Source: Astropecten irregularis (taxonomy: Eukaryota; Echinodermata; Asteroidea; Paxillosida; Astropectinidae). From it: a DNA stretch of 64,000 nt. Positions 12,171-23,269 of the stretch are shown here, one piece after another. The notes beneath the pieces are model-generated. The model did no database searches and was not told the origin of the DNA. It was given only the letters and a program-made list of their open reading frames with translations. How positions within the stretch are numbered: the first letter of the stretch is position 1; every line of letters starts with the position of its first letter. The position numbers were made by a program, and so were the translations under genes. The stretch spans positions 3,844,001 through 3,908,000 of the forward strand of contig OZ020248.1 in NCBI GenBank assembly GCA_963971285.1, written 5' to 3'.

Positions 12171-14818
12171 TTCAGGTCATTTTGGCTGATGAGCAGTTTG
12201 CAGCAGTTTGTTACTTGTATTAAACAAGTTGATTAGTTGCATTTCTCGCAGATATTTTGTACTTGGAATCCCGCACAAATTCAGATAGATTGATCAAAAA
12301 AGATTGCTCACTATAAACGTTGGGAGATACGCGTTTAATAATTTTGTTGTCAGTGGGGAGGATGCACACCCCCCTCGATAAGTTGGCTCTCTGCCAAGTA
12401 TTAACTCGTCACCCTAATGACTCCACTTAATCCACTCACGATTTTTGTTCCCTTGTTTGACTTTTGCAAAATTAATCAACAGATGGAGAAGTGTATAAGT
12501 CGATGTAGGCCCTACAACTAAATTAATTAGTTTGCAAATAATCAATAACAACAGCTGCGTGATTCCATTCCTGTGTTTGCCTTTATACCCACCCCTCCCC
12601 TCATTTTTGTACCCACTTCTAGTTCCACCTCAACACCTGGTAGTCAAATCCAGGCCGTGAAATCTGTTTTCATTGTGCGGGGATTTGCATAACGAAAATT
12701 AACATTTCGAGATCAGTATTATGCCTATTGATCGAAGTGGAGCCCATTTTGTTCTCTTTGATCATAGCAGCCTTCCATTTTATTTGGATTTTATGGATGC
12801 TTTGAGTGCAACCACGTCGAGATATTATAATGTGCTATGAGCTAGCAGGAGGTGATTTTTTTTCCAAACGGCTTTTGCAAAGTTTGCTTAAAACAGAACC
12901 TCCAAAATCTCGAATTCACAGAAAAAATACAAACATTTCAAAATAAACTTTACATTTGAAAAAAAAAAAACACAACACAAAACGACGTCCATATAATTAT
13001 AGACCTATAAGAATGTACAGTCGTGTGGTATCTCAACTCAGTACGCCAACAAAATCAACTCGACCAACAAAACATATCTTCGTATTTCTAAGTTCAGAAT
13101 TAGGAATATTAATGCATGAGCACTGGTAAACAAACTAGACCTATAGTACACTGTATCAAAATAACAACCACAACAAACAGCAGGACCAGTGATTCAGTGA
13201 AAATGAATGACTCTTTGGAGAGAGATTTTAAATGCAAGTCACTCGAGTTGACGTTACTGTTGGTCTAGAAGGCCTATAAAGACGACCGTGGCAAATTGGT
13301 ATTAAGCTAAGTGGTCCAGTTTCCGGACATGCTGCCAGAAACTGCCCAGACGACCGTACGAACGGCACGTAATCCAACCTGAAAAGCCGGAGCTTCGAGT
13401 TAACAACAATCAGAAAGCTTTTAGGAACTTTACCGTCAATGGCGACTCCCTGTCAATTGGGCCCATCATTTAATAGGTCACGAACAGCCTGGTCCTAGTA
13501 GGCTGTGACGAGCACCACATGGACTATGTGCGTCACACATTTCGTTACAGATTTCTATTTTGCAACGTCGCAGCCCGCGTTTTTTTTTGCCAAACAAGAT
13601 GGCGGAAACTACGAAGAGCCACCAATGCCACGCACAAAAATGTAACAGACAATTTTTCATATAATGTTTCATTGTTGAATGCAATGGAATGAAATCAAGA
13701 AAATAATGGGATGTATATCTTACAGCTATATAGCTAGGGGCCTATATATATATTATTCTACCAAAATATCGAATTGGGTCACATTGTCTGTCAAGAAGAT
13801 GAAAATCTTGCAACATTTGGCCGCCCATGCTGGCACGAGCAGCCATACAGCAATTTGCATTTAAACGAAAGGTCTATTCTCGTCTCCTGGTGGCAGCAGA
13901 CCAGAATACGCCCTCTATTGGCCAAAAATAACAAGGAATCATAATAATAAGAAGAATGTAAATTATGGGAGTAGTATAGATGTCGACTAGGCAAAGCCTA
14001 TTTTTAATGTGGTCAAGCTACCCAGAATGTAATATAAAAACACATTTTGCTTATACAGCCAGTCCTGCATCATGCCACTGACCGAAGCAGCCTTCCCGAA
14101 ACCAGACTAAAATTGGTTGCAAGTCAACACATTTCGACGATGCATCAAGGGAATCGATGGTACTGGTTCCGGCCGAAATCATCGAGGCGATGTGACACGC
14201 ATAGTCCATCCCCCGTACTTCGGTCAATATACTTTCGGCTGTGTCCTTAGCTGCATGCCAGTGGGAACATATTCCACTTTGCCATAATTGATTTTGACAT
14301 CTGTCGCTCTGTGTCTGACAGACAATGGCGCAAGCTCAGCAATTTTGCAAAACAAACAAAATAATACTTAATAAATTAATAAAAAGAGCAATCAATATCC
14401 AGGGGGTATATTATGCAGATTATAGTCTGGGGACTTCATGCATAAATCCCCCTTGTCTATTCCGATTCGATTTGATGCCGAGATATGAAATAAAGTCTTC
14501 TTTTTTCAACTGCATAGATTTACACCACAAGTGGGATGTATGTATTTAATATATCCCACTTTGGTGTACATCTATGTAATACATACAACAACAGATCAAG
14601 TTGCTCAAATTTGCGAGACCATTACCTTTGTTTCTTTTCAGGCTAGGCCTGATAGAATTCTCATTTGCTCGTACATTAAACATTCTAGGCGAAAGCAGAT
14701 TTTACACAAACACAACTTAGACATTGAGCGGGAAACCTTCACGGATATAAATATACTGAAAAGTGTGTGGAAAGAACCGCGTACTTTATCACAATCAGAT
14801 GACATTTTGCATGTCACC
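12171..14818. other. Unassigned intergenic sequence
   Basis: No gene supported. An AAGATGGCGG word lies at 13597-13606. The remaining open frames are short and unlike known proteins. Confidence 0.5.
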
Positions 14819-14953
14819 AGGGGTCACATTCACAAAGCTCTACGATTGATCGTAACTCGAAGTATGAAGGAGAACCATAAGTATCCTACGTTAGGGCTGC
14901 AATGCAACATAACAAGTCCTACGATTGAAAGTAAGTTACGATGAGTTTTGAAA
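14819..14953. mobile_element. Palindromic MITE, family D (decayed)
   Basis: Shares ACGATTGATCGTAACTCGA, TACGTTAGGGCTGCAATGCA and AAGTTACGATGAGTTT with the other D copies. The outermost GGTCGATTTCAC and GTGAAATCGACC ends are degraded. Confidence 0.75.
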
Positions 14954-16190
14954 CTTTTTCATCTACATAAGAAGACGTGGATTGACGGATATTATCACTA
15001 CCAATGGGACAATATGACATGTGACCTAATAATGGACCTACTTTAATACGAACAAATATTACAGCATATACCATTCACAATTACATCGATACTGTGTTTT
15101 ATGCATCTCGTCATTACTATACAGAATATACCACAAATTGAATTTATTGTAGCAGACAAGTACAATCATTATGCAGATGATGCTCCGTCGTCTGCACGCA
15201 AGCAAAACCGCTTGTTACTATGGGCGTTCAGTCTCTCAAACCCTTTCGTGGAAACATAGCCAGCCTATGGGATTTTGTGTACATTTCTTGTTTTTAGTGA
15301 AAACTGCCCCAGAGTGCTTTTCCCATTATACGTTCACTGTGAAAGATTTGCCATTTTAAACGGCAATATTTAGTTAAAGAGGCTACAAACGGCTGGTATG
15401 CTAAGTAATCATCGAACTTTCGGCAAGCGGGGTGACGCAGAATGTCGTTTTTCCTCGAAATGTTGTGGTTCAATTAATACAAAAATGAGACTGCATAAGC
15501 ATAACGGATGTATGAGGATTAGGGAAAAAATAATTCAGGGGAATTCACGGTCTAGGAGTCGAGGGAGGTGCTGCAATGATTCACTAAAATTTCACTTATC
15601 AATATTTTATTGTTGTTTTCAAAACCGATAGCGTTACGGCACCCCAAAAAGTGAGAGTGCTATAGAAGGCTCACAGGCGCCTTTTAGTTCTAAAACTGGC
15701 AGTTTGTGGCGGTTATAAGCAGCAAACAACAACACAAATAGTAAACAAAAACACAAACAACAAAAACAATGTATACCATCAATGGCAGTCAAAACGGTAG
15801 GCCAAACAGAATTTCGTAAATTGCAACTACACAAAGTACAACAAAGTGTTTTGAGAATCTCTCGAACAAATGTGTTTATCAATTTTTCCCGTTTAGCATC
15901 TTATTTATTAATCTCCTATTATTATTAATTATTTTAATTATTAATACCTGTATCAAATTGCTCAATAGGTTACAAAGATGCATCATCAGTGATAGAAAAA
16001 AAGAACCCATAGAAAAAAAATTGATAAAGCTATGTTTTCATATCGTTTTTTTAAAATTCAATTCGAACGGCATGGGTATTTGACATTTTCGCCAGTTGAA
16101 AATAGAATTAATATCAGTCATAGGAGATGTATTAACTCATTCGGATTCGAGAAATTATGGATACGCCATCTTCACAAGCTACAAAACCCT
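14954..16190. other. Unassigned intergenic sequence
   Basis: AT-rich, with no shared repeats or recognisable coding sequence. Confidence 0.5.
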
Positions 16191-16552
16191 TTAAAGGTAG
16201 TATTATACTTTGGTAAAGTTGATAGAACAGCTGCAGTCTGTTCATAACAAAATTTGATTTTTCATGAACAAACCTGTAAAATTTTCAGCTCAATTGATCA
16301 TTGGAAACATTAAAAACCGGCAAAAACCGTTTCAATTGTTAAACGAAATTGTGAGGTTTTGATCCCGGAGATCCAAAACTGTTGTCGGTCTTTTGTTTTT
16401 AATAATTTCTGAATAAATACAGCATTTCAGGCGAAAACATTTTTACGGTATATGTTTGTACCAAGTCCACCTTTATACTATGTAAGTTATACATAAATCT
16501 GTGAGCATTTCTGTTTTGGTTTCTTACCAAAGTATGATCATGTATATCTTTA
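16191..16552 (+). mobile_element. TTAA-type MITE, family A (GATAGAACAGCTGC subtype)
   Basis: Starts TTTAAAGGTAGTATTATACT and ends CTTACCAAAGTATGATCATG. The left interior (TTGATAGAACAGCTGCAGTC, then GGTCAATTGATTATTGG-like) differs from other family A copies and matches only 46037-46384. The right third is the common A/B block. A mosaic subtype. Confidence 0.8.
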
Positions 16553-17043
16553 TAGCAAAGCGTCAATTTGTTCATGCATTTTTTATGATTGTATAAATAT
16601 CCCCACAGGCGCCAAGGAATTGAATGTTAGGTCTACATTATAAAAAGACACATTTATTAGTTTATGTTTTATTCATTTCTCGTCACAGATTTCAAGACTT
16701 CGCGACAACATGCATTTTTTTTTAAATAAGCATGCAATTCAATTTATATATTGACATGTTATTCCAAGTATAATGTAATAGATTTCTTGTAATAAAAGCG
16801 ACAGGTATTTTTTAACGATCAACTGACTGGAGTTAAAATGTCAACAATTTTGTGGAAATATCAAGAATCGGTCGACATCATATTACAAACTTTGGAACGA
16901 TCATTGACCAACCTATTATGGTCGACAGGGGAAGATTTCGAGAGGCAATCACTCTTTTTTTCCGGTAATTTTTGTTTTCCATTTCTCAACTCTGTTCAAG
17001 CAGCTTGTATGCGGCATGCAAAGTCGCGATAACAATACGCTGC

Positions 17044-17098
17044 AATTCCGAAGGGCGCGCCACCAAGAGATGGCAACGCGTTGGCCAATCACAATGCA
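17044..17098. repeat. Half copy of the CCAAT foldback
   Basis: The sequence from AATTCCGAAGGGCGCGCCA to GTTGGCCAATCACAATGCA resembles one arm of the foldback at 43641-43770. The second arm is missing here. Confidence 0.65.
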
Positions 17099-17829
17099 CG
17101 GGCACGTTCTAGAAAGGGTCGACAGATTCTATAGGGTTCAACCAAACGTTTTAAAATAAAATCGTTTGAGGGGATGCAAACGGTTTATGAGCTCCGCGGA
17201 CTGATTTGGGCCCTTTTGATTGGTCTGTGCCCTTAAGTGTAGGTTTATAGGCATACACAGTTGGTAGCATTGCACCCAGTTCATATCACGCCTGCGGGAT
17301 CTCATAATGTGCTCGTATCTCGTTCCCTGATTAACTTCTGTGTGTACAAAAAGACTGCAAAAGATGTAGGCCTACCGTTCTCCTTTCGACACAAGCCCAC
17401 GGAAATTCCCATCAAGCTGTTGGCGGCATGTTCGTTAGTTTCCGTGTTCGTGATGCGAAACAAGGCCACATATCGTATATAAACCGTCTTGAGACAGCGC
17501 GCGAGGAAGTTCAGCAGGAAATCAAATTACACGCAATGCGTTTTTCTTGTATCTCGGCTGCTAATGCGAGCCAGTAATTCGATTGGTCGCTGATATTGGT
17601 CTCTGTAAAATGTAAAACACAAGGTTAAGCCGCCATCTTGACTGCCGTAGGCTCGTTCACCGACCTTCAATTTTGCATATTGATGCTTCGATCGTTATAT
17701 TAAGTAATGTTATATAAACATTGGAACGACTTCAACCTGTCATTGTGTTCTGATTTTGTTTTTGCTTTGATTAAGTTTGTTTTTTGTTTTGCTTTGCTTT
17801 CCCCAATAAAGAAATTAGACAACTATAGG

Positions 17830-18020
17830 ATATCATTAATTTTAACAGGCACTGATAATATTCAAAATAATAAAGAAAAATTTAATTCATTTCATAAGTC
17901 TTTTTGCTTTTCCAACATGAACAAACTTGAAAAATATAAGATGTAATTAATTAATTTTAACAGGCACTGATAATATTCAAAATAGAAAAAAAAAATTAAT
18001 TCATTTTTCATAAGTCCCAA
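17830..18020. repeat. Imperfect tandem duplication, period about 115 bp
   Basis: The block TTTTAACAGGCACTGATAAT followed by TTCAAAATA, an A-rich stretch and TTCATAAGTC appears twice, with starts near 17841 and 17956. Small indels separate the copies. Confidence 0.8.
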
Positions 18021-18560
18021 AGTATGTACGTCTTATCGAGGTGAATATTTTAGCCTGTGAATGAAGGCAAATAACAATTTTCAGTATCATTCCATAATTT
18101 AATAACTTTGCTTATTAAATTTTCACAGAATAATCTGATTTCTGCAAGGCCCAAAACGAGGTCAAGTTATTATTATTATTAGACTTTTTCAAAACTGTAT
18201 GAAAGGGAACTATGAACCACAGTTCAATATCATTGGTTCCCGCTCTTTTTACCTTGCCCTTCGCTGAGGTTTCAGGGGTAAAAAAAACTCACCACGAGCC
18301 CTAATAATATAATGCACGTTCGATGGTAGACCTAAGGGCGTGTAAAATAATTATTCACTTGGGGTAGGACTTTACAGGCATATACACCATGTATACCATT
18401 GCCACAGCCCACAGCCATCAGCAAGTTTTCATTTGTACGCCGGTTGTGTCGTGTGTGGTTTTGTTCCATCCTGGCGGCTGTTTACAAATTAGAAATTAGT
18501 AATCTTGTTTGTGTTGGGTTCAGTTTGTTATTGAATTCACTCGTTCACTGATTAAGGAAC

Positions 18561-18806
18561 CAGTGGCCAATTTCATGGAGCTGTTAAGCACAAAAGAAAT
18601 TGCTTAGCACAAAATGTTTTGCTCAATAAAACAAACCATCATTACAAATGTGATCTCCGTGGTCAGCGAATAACAGCCAAAGAACAATCATAAGTGATAC
18701 AAAACACATACAAAGTTGGCGTCTAATTCTGTTTTTATTGATTAAGACAGAAATTTCATGATTAGCAAATATTTTGTGCTAAGCAGGGCCGTGAAATTGG
18801 CCCCAG
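18561..18806 (-). mobile_element. Palindromic MITE, family E
   Basis: The ends GGCCAATTTCATGGAGCTG and GTGAAATTGGCCCCAGG are inverted copies. Inner subterminal GTTAAGCACAAAAG and TTTTGTGCTAAGCA pair. The central TTCTTTGGCTGTTATTCGCT (on minus) is shared with 24825-25070 and 58488-58731. Confidence 0.85.
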
Positions 18807-19013
18807 GATGTAGGCCTATATAATGAAACTGGGTCGCTAGTGAGGTTCACACCTCGTAGTCCGTAATAACAACATATGCTGACTAGATGTACAAGATACA
18901 CATAGTGTGTGGTTATTCCGGATATGAGATTCCATATCAGTGGTTGGTTTATACAGTCGCGTGGAGGCCTGCTGGCACTATATACTGATGTAATACCAAG
19001 CACAGAAGCCAAG

Positions 19014-19036
19014 TGGCGTTCACGAAACGGAGGCTT

Positions 19037-19072
<36 letters not shown>

Positions 19073-19260
19073 CAGTTCTGACATCCATATGCTGAAAATA
19101 AAGGTTGTGGTTTTTCCCTGAGGCTGAAGCTCTGTTTTCCTTTTCAAACCAGAGAATCTACATCAGAACCGCGGCCCAAATCCTCTGTTTTGATTCCAGT
19201 TATTTCAGAATGGATTCACGAAATAGAGCCGGAGCCTGAGACGCTGAGCCATAGTCTCAG
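19014..19260 (+). mobile_element. Family F foldback MITE
   Basis: The left end GTTCACGAAACGGAGGCTTA is followed by about seven hexamers. The core is in the same orientation as at 4975-5522 (GAAGCTCTGTTTTCCTTTTC). The right end GAGCCGGAGCCTGAGACGCT is rearranged. Confidence 0.78.
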
Positions 19261-19753
19261 TGATATCGTAAAATCATGTTCACCACCAAAGTGAATCACC
19301 ACTTTAACTCACCATATATTGTTTCACGCTCTCGCATATCGCAATTAACCACCACAGACTAACATACGTTTTTCACCACTACTCCAGCCCCCCTCCCCCC
19401 ACTTATACATAATTGCGTTTCAGTTTGCATAATAATTGTTTCCAAACATAGAATGGCATCACGCACTTCATTCTTGGACAGAATGCAAATATTGGAGGTC
19501 CTATTAAAAAAAGACGATCCTGAGACATCTCGATCCGTATACCTAGAACGTGCCAGCACGTCGAAGCTGGGAATCTGTAATCTAATCAGCGATCACATTG
19601 CCATGGATACGTGCACAAGACAATGAATTAACTTGTCTCATCCTGAAGCGTACTACATCACGTAGAATCTATATATACCGCATTCGTTACAGTGTGTCAT
19701 TCTCTAAACTCAGGCAACTGAATATTAAACATCATCAAAAATTAACATCGTGA
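19261..19753. other. Unassigned intergenic sequence
   Basis: A run of irregular CACCACTTTAACTCACCA-type phrases lies at 19280-19380. No gene recognised. Confidence 0.5.
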
Positions 19754-19992
19754 CCAGGGGAAAATTTCATAGAGCTACTTAAGCACCAAAATTTGCTTAA
19801 GCACCTGACACCTTGGTAAATAAAATCATTATGCCAGCCAAAAATTCCATGAGAATGTTATGCTCAGCAAACAATGGTCGTATACAAGTCAAAAGCAGTA
19901 AACATCACATGAACATTTTGTTAGCAATTCTGTTTGATCAAAGAAGACTTAAGCAAAATGTGTGCTTAAGCAGCTCCATGAAATTGGCCCCA
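19754..19992 (+). mobile_element. Palindromic MITE, family E (TTAAGC subtype)
   Basis: The ends CCAGGGGAAAATTTCATAG and CATGAAATTGGCCCCAG are inverted. The subterminal CTTAAGCACC and GTGCTTAAGCAG pair. The centre, with CATCACATGAACATTTTGTT, is shared with the truncated copy at 33906-34112 and differs from the other E copies. Confidence 0.85.
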
Positions 19993-20258
19993 GAGTTCAA
20001 ATTCCAACTCACGGAATCATAATTATCTGTGGGCTCACGAGAAAATTGGAAACAGTCATCCACGGCCCAACGTGCATAGGCTAATCAACCGCGCCTTATA
20101 AATTTTCCAGCTACAACAGCAATCGACAATAGTAGTCTCGTCTTTTGATGGAAGGTAAATTCATACTTTTGAGTTTTGCCAAAGACTTTTTGAGTAAACA
20201 GAGAAAGACACTTATATGGTATAGGCTTATATTTTTAAATTTAAAAGTAAACATTTGG

Positions 20259-20405
20259 GAGACATCGGAAATTACGAAATGTCTCACTAAGGTATCTGCT
20301 TTACCTTTTAAAGACACATTTTTAACGTCCATATTTCCATAGAAGACATGCTCTAAAAAATAACATGTCAATCTGAAGTTCATTGGTTTGGGTGATGTTC
20401 AGAAA
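20259..20405 (+). repeat. Dispersed repeat, family H
   Basis: Shares GGGAGACATCGGAA-type and CTTTTAAAGACACATTTTTA blocks, then TAGAAGACA and AAGTTCATTGGTTTGG, with 51770-51910. About 75 to 80 percent alike by eye. Class unknown. Confidence 0.65.
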
Positions 20406-20928
20406 AGGGTAAGTAATGTTTCATGTACAAATCCATGGGAATATATTAATATCATTATAAGTAGTAGTAGTAGTAGGCTTATGCATCACGATAAGACAAA
20501 TGCCACAAAATGAACATCCTATTGCACAACTGAGGTATTGCACCTGGTAAAAAAAAAGCAGCCTATGAAAATATTTTACATTTTGAAATAGCTATGCATT
20601 GTGTTTATACGCTGTGAGATATTCCCATCGGTTTGTATGGTAGACAAAACTAGCTCACGACTGTTTCATGTTTAATGTTTGTTGTGACATAATGCGCAAT
20701 ATATAAGAATATCTTTTACAAAAATGAACCGAGGTAGATTTACGTGGACACGAATTTAATTACACGCGGTATGACCGGATCAGGTAAAACGAAGTCTTCA
20801 ATGTTTGTTGTTACCCACACACCACTCCAGTATGACAATGGAATTTCTTGCATGGTTAAGATTGTGCGAAACGTAAGGGAGACGAAGGGTCGCTTCACAA
20901 TTAGAAAGATAGGACAACAAATTACATT
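20406..20928. other. RASD intron sequence, no feature recognised
   Basis: Lies just distal to the junction-derived array within the presumed RASD intron (minus strand). A (TAG)n run lies near 20462-20475. A plus-strand frame at 20744-20938 contains a Walker-A-like word but has no other support. Confidence 0.5.
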
Positions 20929-21300
20929 CACCTGTTAAAATCGACAATTTTTAAATAACACATCGACACTCACAATTTAACATCGACAACTTCATTATAA
21001 TGCATCGACACCCATCTGTTAAAATAGACAACTTCTTAACAGATCGACACTCACAATTTAACATCGACAACTTCATTATAATGCATCGACACCCATCTGT
21101 TAAAATAGACAACTTCTTAACAGATCGTCACTCACAATTTAACATCGACAACTTCATTATAATGCATCGACACCCATCTGTTGATATCGACAACTTCATT
21201 ATAATGCATCGACACCCTTCTGTTAAAATAGACAACTTCTTAACAGATCGACACTCACAATTTAACATCTACAACTTCATTATAATGCATCAACACCCAC
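20929..21300 (-). repeat. Tandem array derived from the RASD exon/intron junction
   Basis: The basic unit is 81 bp, made of two related half-units of about 39 and 42 bp. On the minus strand, half-unit A reads like TTAACAGATGGGTGTCGATG and half-unit B like TTAAATTGTGAGTGTCGATC. The true RASD boundary reads TTAACAG|GTGGGTGTTGATG. There are four A copies (three CAGAT, one CAGAA), four B copies (all GTGAGT) and one unit reduced to 42 bp. Homology continues 22 bp into the exon (21301-21322, 19 of 22 bases identical to an A copy). The distal edge at 20930-20935 carries ACAG|GTGAAT. The length is a multiple of 3, which leaves a meaningless open frame on plus. Confidence 0.92.
21295..21300 (-). promoter_or_regulatory. 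Splice donor of RASD coding exon 1
   Basis: On the minus strand the boundary is ACAG|GTGGGT, an intron of phase 1 splitting the Gly98 codon. Without splicing the frame stops three codons past the boundary (GGT GGG TGT TGA). The vertebrate RASD1 gene, as I recall it, has its intron at the same LTG codon. Confidence 0.85.
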
Positions 21301-21592
21301 CTGTTAATATCGACAGCTTCTTGATGGCCGGGAAAGGATTGTTGCCCGACGTGTCCAAAATGTCCAGCTGGTACACATGTCCTTTGATTTTGTAGATTTT
21401 CCTGTGAAAGTCCTCGATCGTTGGCGTGTACTGATCGTCAAATTTCCCGTTGAGGAACCGGCTCACGATGGCCGTCTTGCCCACTTTCGGTGAGCCGACC
21501 ACCACCAGGCGATAGCAGTTTTCTTGAGGGGCAGATACCTCGGAATCCGGGGTGGAAGCCTTTGATGAGGTGGCCATGGCGTTGGCTGGCAT
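21301..21592 (-). CDS. RASD-type Ras GTPase, coding exon 1 (partial gene)
   Basis: First coding exon of a RASD1/RASD2 (Dexras1/Rhes) family small GTPase, a membrane-associated Ras-like protein. Residues 33-40 are the P-loop GSPKVGKT, 55-62 the effector region YTPTIEDF, and 80-84 DTSGN where classical Ras has DTAGQ. The following PFPAIKKLSILTG is typical of RASD. There are 97 full codons plus one base, then a donor. The G4 NKxD, G5, cationic tail and CaaX box must be on the next exon, not seen here. Met1 at 21592 directly follows an in-frame TAG, has T at -3 and is a weak start. Met6 at 21577 has GCCATGG context and may be the real start. The symbol is left empty because RASD1 and RASD2 cannot be told apart. 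Identification by family knowledge; gene structure by inspection. Confidence 0.93.
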
Positions 21593-21602
21593 CTAGCTCG
21601 AC

Positions 21603-21608
21603 TCTGGG
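21603..21608 (-). promoter_or_regulatory. Candidate splice acceptor in RASD 5'UTR
   Basis: On the minus strand, GCCGTTTGTTTCCCAG|AG lies 11 bases before the first ATG. The pyrimidine-rich tract and CAG suit an acceptor. Paired with the donor-like site at 22305-22310 it would define a 707-bp 5'UTR intron. Inference only. Confidence 0.4.
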
Positions 21609-22304
21609 AAACAAACGGCACCGGGATATAAAAAAGGAGACAACCTAGTCGTGCACTGACGGTGCGACTGCGTCAAATTCTATCCCAAACCTCAAGGCAG
21701 CCACGAGACATCCGAAACTTCACAGCACCCTGTGTTTATATTAAATGACGAGCTGTACGCATCCAAAAATATTGTCTGGATGAGAACGATTTTGGGCTCT
21801 GATCCAAATTGAAATTGAGATGCTGGAAGGGATGGAGAAAGCCAGAGCAAGAACCAGAGAGCGTTGAGCCTGCTGTCAGCGATATGGATTTAGACAAACA
21901 CACAACTTTGTGAAGAAAGATCAGCTCCGAAGAGAAGGGCCTTAAAGCCACCAGCAAACAGAACTTGGAGAAAAGTATATCAGTTCAGACGTATAGGTGT
22001 TACTGCAATGGCATTCTTGGTAGAATTGATGAAACACACACCAAAGCAACCGAACACACTATACTCGTGGACTTACGTCGTGCGATGATGTTCCCGGTTT
22101 AAATTCGAGGTGTAAAATGCAGAACAAATTTCACCCACGGAGGATGATATTCAGATTTCACTGTTTCACTGAAAAAACTCTCCGAGAAAAAATTCTGCAG
22201 CCGTCGGCAAGACGAATTAACAAGGTAATGATGTATACCGTGCTGAACCGTGTAGCTTTCAAAGAAAAGAAAAACCAAACAAATGTTTTGTGTGTAGAGT
22301 CGTG
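21609..22304 (-). other. Possible RASD 5'UTR intron or proximal upstream region
   Basis: No coding frame of interest. A GATATAAAAAAGG word on plus lies at 21625-21637 and could instead be a TATA-type element. No shared repeats, which is unusual in this window and suits a constrained gene-proximal region. Confidence 0.4.
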
Positions 22305-22450
22305 ACTCACCCTTTGCATTAGAATAAGCGACTGCGGTAACTGGATCCCGCCAAGCAGTGATGAACCGCCTGTCCGTACAATGAACCAATCACATTGGTC
22401 CGTTGCTGGATGGAGAATAAAAAAATAATAATATGCGATCACGTCGACCG
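22305..22450 (-). promoter_or_regulatory. Candidate RASD 5'UTR exon donor and CCAAT promoter pair
   Basis: On the minus strand, AATGCAAAGG|GTGAGT matches a strong donor at 22305-22311. About 75 bases upstream (22385-22400) is an inverted CCAAT pair, CCAATCACATTGG, recognisable as NF-Y-type boxes on either strand. Together they suggest a short noncoding first exon. No transcript evidence is available here. Confidence 0.35.
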
Positions 22451-23269
22451 ATGGGGGCGCCCTTCAACCCGATAGCAGATCGTTTGGATGAACTACGCGC
22501 GACGAATGCATGCATGTTTGCGTGCATGCGACCTGAAATACACTGTAATTTACACGACCACTTTATTTCTGCATGTTGTCGAAGCACGTAGGTCTATACG
22601 TACGGAGAGCTGTTTTTCAATTAAGGTCCCCACCGCCTCCATGTTAAATGAAAATCTTGGCATTATTCCTCACTAGTGTGGGCAGCGGTGTAATGGCTTT
22701 GGTGTAGAGAGTGACCCGAGACCAATGTCCACAGCTAACAGTTCTACGAAGCTTGCAATTCATTACTACGGACCTATACACACATTCCTGAGCGTTTCAC
22801 TGCAATCGCGAGGTCCATCCGTGGCATTCCCTTGACCGTGCTTTTAGGCACACGGCAAGATTAATCCGTGTCTGTCTTCGTGCATTCCCCAAATTGCATC
22901 AGACGTGGCCTTGTTCAGGCACGAATCCCCTCCCCCTCCTCTCCTCCTCCCCCTCCCTCTCCCCGTGGTCGGGACTAGACAGGCTTTATACTTTGATAGA
23001 TGATAGCCTAAATGCTGCTGCGACTAGGCCCTCATTAATAAACTTGGGATTCAGGCATTCGCCTTGAAATTACCCGAAATGCTAATATTATGCAACGCGG
23101 GGGAATATCGTGAGTCTGCCAGGAACAAACTTGCATCATTTGGGCAAAACTCACCGCGATGCAGGTAGGCTGGGCTGGGTCCGGGGATTGACTTATCGTA
23201 CCAAAAAATGAATACGTTGAACGCATAAATGCATTCTGCAATCAAAAGCGCGGGCGAAGATTATACTTT
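22451..23269. other. Upstream region of RASD, unassigned
   Basis: Contains a CpG-bearing stretch at 22440-22530 and a pyrimidine tract of CTCC units at 22926-22968. Short frames have no family resemblance. Confidence 0.45.

Larger units (their letters stand above)
16553..18560. other. Unassigned intergenic sequence
   Basis: Holds a half foldback at 17044-17098 and a tandem duplication at 17830-18020, listed separately. A CCGCCATCTTG word is at 17629-17639. No gene recognised. Confidence 0.5.

Noticed and set aside
14531..14944. 137-codon plus frame
   Set aside because: It opens with a weak non-ATG-type start and its last third is a family D transposon; no domain recognised.
20744..20938. 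Plus-strand frame with a Walker-A-like GMTGSGKT word
   Set aside because: 64 codons, no second ATPase motif, located inside the presumed RASD intron, opposite strand open as well, and its end runs into the junction array. Probably chance.
21000..21395. Plus-strand frame of 27-residue repeats
   Set aside because: It results from the 81-bp tandem unit (a multiple of 3) and then runs antisense through the RASD exon.
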